DNA of 26,222 nucleotides from an uncultured Bacilli bacterium (GTDB lineage: Bacteria; Bacillota_I; Bacilli_A; RF39; UBA660). The notes beneath the pieces are model-generated. The model had not been told where the DNA came from, searched no databases, and saw only the letters and a list, made by a program, of their open reading frames with translations. Positions 22,722 to 26,222 of this stretch are shown piece by piece. The translations under genes were made by a program, and so were the position numbers. The stretch covers positions 1 to 26,222 of the forward strand of contig CAJUNG010000023.1 in the NCBI GenBank assembly GCA_910587725.1, in the 5' to 3' direction. Each line of letters begins with the position of its first letter. Within the stretch, counting starts at the first letter, position 1.

Positions 22722-23623
22722 TGGAAGCTAAATTTATTTCCTCTATGGATAGCCGTCGATATATTTTGATTAAAGAAAAAGCATATGAATTTCTTCAACA
22801 ACATTCATCGCTGAAAAACTTTGAAAAAGAGTTACAAAGACAACTTGTATCTGGAGAATTTTCATCATCTATTGAAAGAGACTTATACTCTTTTACTATT
22901 CTTTTTCCTTTTGATAGAGAGTTTTGTCAACTTTATTTGGAAAAAGGAGAACAGGCAGTTTTAGAACAATATCAAAATAAATACAAAAAAGCAGTTCAGA
23001 TGAAATTGGCAGAAATTTCAGTATTTCATTTAGAAGAATTAATTCGTAGTGGAAAATTGAATCCTCCAGGGAATACAGAAAGTTTAAACCTATTTTTGGA
23101 CAAGTCATATAAATCTAAGGAAGCAAAAAAACTTGAAGCGGAAAGACTTGAGCAAAATGCTTCATCCTCTGCTAAAGAAGCTCCTGTGGTAGAGCTAGTT
23201 CAAAAAGATGAAACAAGTGCATCTGTTTCTTCTCCTGAAGATGAATATATTCAATTCAAGAAAATAGCTTATCACTATATGGAAGATGATGACTTTTTAG
23301 AAGAAGAAAAATTATCTAGATTTCTGACTATTCTTCCTAAATCTAAAGGTGGACAAGTATTGTCTAGTTTACTTCCTCCCTATGATGATGAAATGTGCGA
23401 AGTTTATCGGATGCTAGGAGGAGATAAGGCACAATTTTTTCAATATTTTTTGAGAAATGCTTCTCAGATTCCTTTTATTTCTAAAGAACAATATCGTGTT
23501 GTATTAAAATATAAATATGATGAGTTGGCAAATCATCAATTGGATTTTCTTATTTCTTCAGGTCAGTTAACACCACCAAGAAGGTCCATTAAAAATGAAA
23601 CTCCAGATAAAAAGGCAATGTAA
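22721..23623 (+). CDS. Unknown protein with two copies of one domain, coupled to nusG
   Basis: I do not recognise this 300-residue soluble protein. It contains an internal duplication: residues about 13-116 and 175-286 align, sharing RYILIKEKAYEF/EYIQFKKIAYHY at the start, FPFDREFCQLY/PPYDDEMCEVY in the middle (Cys68 and Cys226 equivalent) and LIRSGKLNPP/LISSGQLTPP at the end. A Lys/Glu then Ser-rich linker (about 130-172) joins them. Both copies look all-helical. The ATG overlaps the nusG stop by one base, without a separate strong ribosome binding site, so it is made with NusG and may act with transcription or the ribosome. That role is inferred from position only. There is no signal peptide or membrane segment. 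Confidence 0.8.
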   Translation: MEAKFISSMDSRRYILIKEKAYEFLQQHSSLKNFEKELQRQLVSGEFSSSIERDLYSFTILFPFDREFCQLYLEKGEQAVLEQYQNKYKKAVQMKLAEISVFHLEELIRSGKLNPPGNTESLNLFLDKSYKSKEAKKLEAERLEQNASSSAKEAPVVELVQKDETSASVSSPEDEYIQFKKIAYHYMEDDDFLEEEKLSRFLTILPKSKGGQVLSSLLPPYDDEMCEVYRMLGGDKAQFFQYFLRNASQIPFISKEQYRVVLKYKYDELANHQLDFLISSGQLTPPRRSIKNETPDKKAM

Positions 23624-23632
23624 ATTCGGAAA

Positions 23633-23659
23633 AAGAGATAAAAACACACATTTTCTCTT
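23633..23659 (+). terminator. Weak candidate terminator before rplK
   Basis: AAGAGA(T)AAA and TTTTCTCTT form about 9 bp with one bulged T and an 8-base loop. There is no T tract after it, so it is at best partial. Its 3' arm touches the rplK -35 box. Confidence 0.3.
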
Positions 23660-23686
23660 GCAATTTTAAACATTTAATGATATTAT
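23658..23686 (+). promoter_or_regulatory. Sigma-A promoter of rplK-rplA
   Basis: TTGCAA (23658-23663), 17 bases, TATTAT (23681-23686) with TG at 23678-23679. Start near 23692, giving a long leader of about 130 bases, unlike most genes here. Confidence 0.68.
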
Positions 23687-23720
23687 TTATGTGCTATATT
23701 GATTTATATAGACAAAACAA

Positions 23721-23783
23721 GTGGGAAGCTTAGGTTTAAAAAGTGAAAAGCAAAAAAGACGGAAAAAAAGCTATTAGGACCAC
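23721..23783 (+). promoter_or_regulatory. rplK leader helix, possible L1-binding element
   Basis: GTGG (23721-23724) pairs with CCAC (23780-23783), and AGCT (23727-23730) with AGCT (23769-23772), leaving GA on one side and ATTAGGA on the other. The GTGGGAAGCTT strand resembles the L1-binding strand of 23S rRNA (GTGGGAGGCTTT in E. coli), so it may be an autoregulatory site. The pairings are short. Confidence 0.4.
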
Positions 23784-23823
23784 TCGCGAAAACGAAGGTA
23801 AAAAATTATAGGAGGTGTTTTTC

Positions 23824-24249
23824 GTGGCAAAAGAAGTTGTAAAAAAAGTAAAGTTACAAATTGCTGCTGGTAAAGCAACACCTGCTCCACCAGTTGGAAC
23901 AGTGCTTGGACCTGCAGGAATTAATTTACAAGAATTCTGTACAAAATATAATGATGCAACAAGAGATAAAATGGGAGATATTTTACCAGTTGAAATTTCT
24001 ATTTATGATGATAGAACATTCGACTTTGTAATTAAGACTCCACCAGCTGCATTCTTAATTAAGAAAGCGGCAAAAGTGCAAAAAGGATCTACCAAAGGAA
24101 AGAAAGAATTTGTGGGAAAGATTACCAGAGCACAAGTTACAGAAATTGCAGAGACTAAATTACCAGATTTAAATGCTTATACAGTAGAAGATGCGGTTAA
24201 AATAATCGAAGGTACTGCTGTTAATATGGGAATTGAAGTCGTAGAATAA
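23824..24249 (+). CDS. rplK: Ribosomal protein L11
   Basis: L11 binds the GTPase-associated centre of 23S rRNA. With the GTG at 23824, eight bases after AGGAGG, the protein has 141 residues, the standard length, and begins MAKEVVKKVKLQI. PAPPVGTVLGPAGINLQEFC (core APPVGTVLGPAGINL) and the flexible-linker region with PAAFLIKKAA are typical, and the RNA-binding C-terminal domain ends in VEDAVKIIEGTAVNMGIEV. The earlier in-frame GTG at 23815 overlaps the ribosome binding site and is rejected. rplA follows after a structured 114-base gap. Confidence 0.97.
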   Translation: MAKEVVKKVKLQIAAGKATPAPPVGTVLGPAGINLQEFCTKYNDATRDKMGDILPVEISIYDDRTFDFVIKTPPAAFLIKKAAKVQKGSTKGKKEFVGKITRAQVTEIAETKLPDLNAYTVEDAVKIIEGTAVNMGIEVVE

Positions 24250-24272
24250 AAAATAACATATAGGGTCATACC

Positions 24273-24350
24273 TATGTGGGAGGAAAAAGATTCAAATTTA
24301 GGAATATCCGTCTTCCGCCTGGGAAACTTTAAAAAGCCCAATACCACATA
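24273..24350 (+). promoter_or_regulatory. L1-stalk-like RNA element between rplK and rplA
   Basis: TATGTGG (24273-24279) pairs perfectly with CCACATA (24344-24350), which directly abuts the rplA AGGAGG (24351-24356). The flanking bases GTGGGAGG on the left and AATACCAC on the right copy the base of the 23S rRNA L1 stalk (GTGGGAGG and AAATACCAC in E. coli). The interior can form a GGG/CCC-closed hairpin (about 24321-24339). L1 binding here would block rplA translation and is the likely purpose; the analogy is my inference from recalled rRNA sequence. Confidence 0.65.
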
Positions 24351-24363
24351 AGGAGGTTAGAAA

Positions 24364-25062
24364 ATGAAAAAAAGAAGCAAGAAATATGCTAGTGCTTTAG
24401 AAAAGATTGAAAAAGGTAAAATTTATTCTAAAGAAGAAGCGGTAAAACTTGTTAAAGAAACTTCTGTTAGTAAGTTTGATTCTTCTGTCGAAGTTGCTTT
24501 AAGATTAAACTTAGATACGAAGAAAGCAGACCAACAGTTAAGAGGAGCTATCGTTCTTCCTCATGGAACAGGAAAAACCAAAAGAGTTTTAGTTGTTGCT
24601 CGAGGAGAGAATGCGACAAAAGCTAAAAATGCTGGAGCTGATTATGTAGGAGATACCGATATTTTAGAAAAAATCGAAAAAGAAAATTGGTTTGATTTTG
24701 ATGTTATGATTGCTACTCCTGATATGATGCCACTTCTTGGTAAATTAGGAAAAGTTTTAGGTCCAAAAGGATTAATGCCAAACCCTAAGACAGGAACAGT
24801 TACTGTAGATGTTGAAAAAGCAGTAAACGAAGTAAAAGCAGGACGTGTTACTTATCGAACAGATTCTTTTGGAAATGTTCATGGTATCATTGGTAAAGTA
24901 AGTTTTACTGAAGAACAATTAAAAGAAAACTTAGATGCTTTTGTAGGAACAATTCTTAAAGTAAAACCGGCAACTGTTAAAGGTGATTACGTAAAAAATA
25001 TCAGTATTGCTACTACGATGGGGCCTGGAATTAAAGTACAAGTAAATTCATTTGACAAATAA
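24364..25062 (+). CDS. rplA: Ribosomal protein L1
   Basis: L1 forms the mobile stalk at the E site of the large subunit and in many bacteria represses its own mRNA. The 232-residue protein has domain I (MKKRSKKYASALEKI onwards and the C-terminal VTYRTDSFGNVHGIIGK) and domain II with LRGAIVLPHGTGKTKRV and GKVLGPKGLMPNPKTGT, all family hallmarks. AGGAGG is seven bases before the ATG. The last codons (Phe-Asp-Lys, stop) contain the TTGACA -35 box of the rplJ promoter. Confidence 0.97.
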   Translation: MKKRSKKYASALEKIEKGKIYSKEEAVKLVKETSVSKFDSSVEVALRLNLDTKKADQQLRGAIVLPHGTGKTKRVLVVARGENATKAKNAGADYVGDTDILEKIEKENWFDFDVMIATPDMMPLLGKLGKVLGPKGLMPNPKTGTVTVDVEKAVNEVKAGRVTYRTDSFGNVHGIIGKVSFTEEQLKENLDAFVGTILKVKPATVKGDYVKNISIATTMGPGIKVQVNSFDK

Positions 25063-25080
25063 TTCATATTCATATATAAT
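25052..25080 (+). promoter_or_regulatory. Perfect consensus sigma-A promoter of rplJ-rplL
   Basis: TTGACA (25052-25057) and TATAAT (25075-25080) match consensus at all twelve positions with a 17-base spacer. The -35 lies in the last codons of rplA. Transcription from about 25087 would begin just before the L10 leader. Confidence 0.88.
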
Positions 25081-25094
25081 ATATTCGATTTATC

Positions 25095-25194
25095 GGTGCC
25101 AAAGACAGTAGGTGGTTTGTAATTCCTACCGAGGACTAGATATTACTTTTAGAGTAAAAAGTCCTTGAAATTTTCAGGGACTTTTTTGGGCACC
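25095..25194 (+). ncRNA. L10 leader (ribosomal protein L10 autoregulatory RNA)
   Basis: The outer helix GGTGCC (25095-25100) with GGCACC (25189-25194) encloses the characteristic AAAGACAGTAGGTGG and CCTACCGAGGACT blocks of the Firmicute L10 leader; the AGTAGG strand pairs with CCTACC. An antiterminator can form from GGACT (25133-25137) with AGTCC (25160-25164), closed inside by TTACT/AGTAA, and competes with the terminator at 25159-25187. Binding of the L10-L12 complex is known for this RNA family to shift the balance towards termination. Confidence 0.88.
25159..25187 (+). terminator. Attenuator terminator within the L10 leader
   Basis: AAGTCCTTGA (25159-25168) pairs with TCAGGGACTT (25174-25183), one G-T pair, around AATTT, ending in a six-T run to 25187. 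Its 5' arm is the same sequence used by the antiterminator. Confidence 0.85.
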
Positions 25195-25224
25195 TTTAAT
25201 AAAAATAAAAATAGGAGGTGTTTT

Positions 25225-25719
25225 ATGGCGAACGCAAAAGTGTTAGAGGCAAAAGCAAAAGTTGTAGAAGAAATTAAAACGACTACAAATAATGCATCAA
25301 CTATCGTACTTTTTGATTATCGTGGACTTACAGATAACGAAAGTAAAGAATTAAGACGTGCTCTTAGAGAAACCGATTCTGATTACAAAGTGTTTAAAAA
25401 TACTTTGATGAAAAGAGCATTTAATGAACTTGATATTCACGTTGATGAAAGTTTAGAAGGTCCTAGTGCCCTTGCTTACGGAAGTGATGCAATTGCGCCA
25501 ATTAAAGTGTTATCTGACTTTGCTAAAAATCATCCTGCTCTTGTAATGAAAGTGGGAGTTGTAGATGGTGAAGTATCAGATTCAAACGCATTAGCAGAAC
25601 TTGCAAAAATTCCATCACGCGATGGTCTACTTACAATGCTTGCTGGGGCAATGATTGCTATACCAAAAGATTTGTCTATCTGCTTAGATTTATATGCAAA
25701 ACAAAAAGAAGAAAATTAA
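25225..25719 (+). CDS. rplJ: Ribosomal protein L10
   Basis: L10 anchors the L7/L12 stalk on 23S rRNA. From the ATG at 25225 (AGGAGG upstream) it has 164 residues, the normal size. It begins MANAKVLEAKAKVVEEI and shows VLFDYRGLTDNESKELRRAL (core DYRGLT), VFKNTLMKRA and EGPSALAYG, then the C-terminal helix that carries L12 dimers. An in-frame start at 25165 lies inside the attenuator and is rejected. rplL follows after 28 bases, and both are controlled by the L10 leader. Confidence 0.97.
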   Translation: MANAKVLEAKAKVVEEIKTTTNNASTIVLFDYRGLTDNESKELRRALRETDSDYKVFKNTLMKRAFNELDIHVDESLEGPSALAYGSDAIAPIKVLSDFAKNHPALVMKVGVVDGEVSDSNALAELAKIPSRDGLLTMLAGAMIAIPKDLSICLDLYAKQKEEN

Positions 25720-25747
25720 TATTTGAAAATTAAAGGAGGAAATGAAA

Positions 25748-26119
25748 ATGGCTAAATTAACAAAAGAAAGCTTTATCGAAAGTTTAAAAGAAATGAGTCT
25801 ACTTGAAATCAAAGAATTAGTAGATGCAATGAAAGAGGAGTTTGGAGTTGACCCAAGTGCTGTTGCTGTTGCTGCACCAGTAGCTGGTGGAGTTGCTGCT
25901 GATGAAGGTAACGCTATGGTTACTGTAACTCTTACTGATGCAGGAGCTGGTAAAGTTAACGTAATCAAAGTAGTTCGTGAAATTACTGGTCTTGGATTAA
26001 AAGAAAGTAAAGATATCGTTGATAACAACGGTGTTGTTAAAGAAAACATTTCTAAAGATGAAGCAAATGATATTAAAGCTAAGCTTGAAGAAGCTGGAGC
26101 TACTGTTGAAGTTAAATAG
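25748..26119 (+). CDS. rplL: Ribosomal protein L7/L12
   Basis: L7/L12 forms the multimeric stalk that recruits translational GTPases. The ATG at 25748 is 8 bases after AGGAGG, while the ATG at 25742 is too close, so the protein has 123 residues. The N-terminal dimerisation domain (LTKESFIESLKEMSLLEIKEL, core SLKEMSLLEIKELVDA), an Ala/Gly-rich hinge (about residues 37-53) and the globular C-terminal domain with KVNVIKVVREITGLGLKESK (core IKVVREITGLGLKE) are complete. It is the last gene before a strong terminator. Confidence 0.97.
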   Translation: MAKLTKESFIESLKEMSLLEIKELVDAMKEEFGVDPSAVAVAAPVAGGVAADEGNAMVTVTLTDAGAGKVNVIKVVREITGLGLKESKDIVDNNGVVKENISKDEANDIKAKLEEAGATVEVK

Positions 26120-26140
26120 TTTTTGTTTAACTTAGATAGA

Positions 26141-26168
26141 GAATCACACGAGGTGTGGTTCTTTTTTT
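26141..26168 (+). terminator. Intrinsic terminator of rplJ-rplL
   Basis: GAATCACAC (26141-26149) pairs with GTGTGGTTC (26153-26161), one G-T pair, around a 3-base loop, followed by seven T. Confidence 0.9.
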
Positions 26169-26209
26169 GGGAGTTATGTCAATAGATTAGACATAGGAAG
26201 AAGGGGGAT

Positions 26210-26222
26210 ATGAAGAAAAAAG
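26210..26222 (+). CDS. Start of a further gene, cut by the window end
   Basis: ATG at 26210 follows AAGGGGG (26201-26207) closely, and four codons (Met-Lys-Lys-Lys) are visible before the window ends. A 6-bp inverted repeat (TATGTC at 26175-26180, GACATA at 26190-26195) lies upstream. In Bacillus a methyltransferase gene and rpoB would follow, but nothing can be said about identity here. Confidence 0.4.

Overview
The window is AT-rich, uses the standard bacterial code (TGA is a stop in ftsH, yabG and veg) and has strong AGGAGG-type ribosome binding sites, so it comes from a low-GC Firmicute (Bacilli side). Gene order follows the origin-proximal Bacillus chromosome in compressed form: rsmA-yabG-veg-spoVG-yabP-yabQ-divIC-tilS-ftsH-dusB-lysS-clpC-cysS-mrnC-rlmB-sigma factor-secE-nusG-rplK-rplA-rplJ-rplL. 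Many genes found between these landmarks in Bacillus are missing here (for example hprT, ctsR-mcsA-mcsB, radA, disA, gltX, cysE). The sporulation genes yabG, spoVG, yabP and yabQ and a SigH-like sigma gene suggest a genome-reduced but spore-forming lineage, perhaps an uncultured gut Bacillus near Erysipelotrichia/RF39/Mollicutes. That placement is inference from order and composition only.

Layout. 1-3.2 kb: rsmA, sporulation protease yabG and veg in one run, then spoVG alone, then the yabP-yabQ pair. 3.2-10.1 kb: divIC-tilS-ftsH, then dusB-RDD membrane protein-lysS. 10.3-14.5 kb: an accessory stretch where Bacillus has ctsR-mcsAB, holding a membrane-anchored Ig-like protein, a 475-aa carboxylate-transporter-like protein, a 447-aa tail-anchored protein of unknown function and, on the minus strand, a Fic-fold protein whose motif histidine is replaced by glutamine. 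14.7-21.7 kb: clpC; cysS plus a YugP-type zinc protease; mrnC-rlmB-sigma factor; and a second tail-anchored unknown protein. 21.8-26.2 kb: secE-nusG plus an unknown protein built of two copies of one domain, then rplK-rplA and rplJ-rplL with their RNA leaders, and the first codons of a further gene.

Regulation is unusually readable. Most transcription units have a recognisable sigma-A promoter, often with an extended -10 (TGn), a very short leader, and a hairpin-plus-T-tract terminator. Several terminators contain the stop codon of the gene they end, and two overlap the next gene's promoter. The ribosomal genes carry three candidate RNA controls: an L1-stalk-like helix between rplK and rplA, a related helix in the rplK leader, and a complete L10 leader with alternative terminator and antiterminator helices behind a consensus promoter.

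No clearly new multi-gene system is evident. The best candidates for undescribed biology are the duplicated-domain protein co-transcribed with nusG, the tail-anchored proteins beside the sigma factor and before clpC, the His-to-Gln Fic protein with an intact-looking autoinhibitory motif, the hairpin enclosing the yabG start, and the Rho_N-like tail on FtsH.
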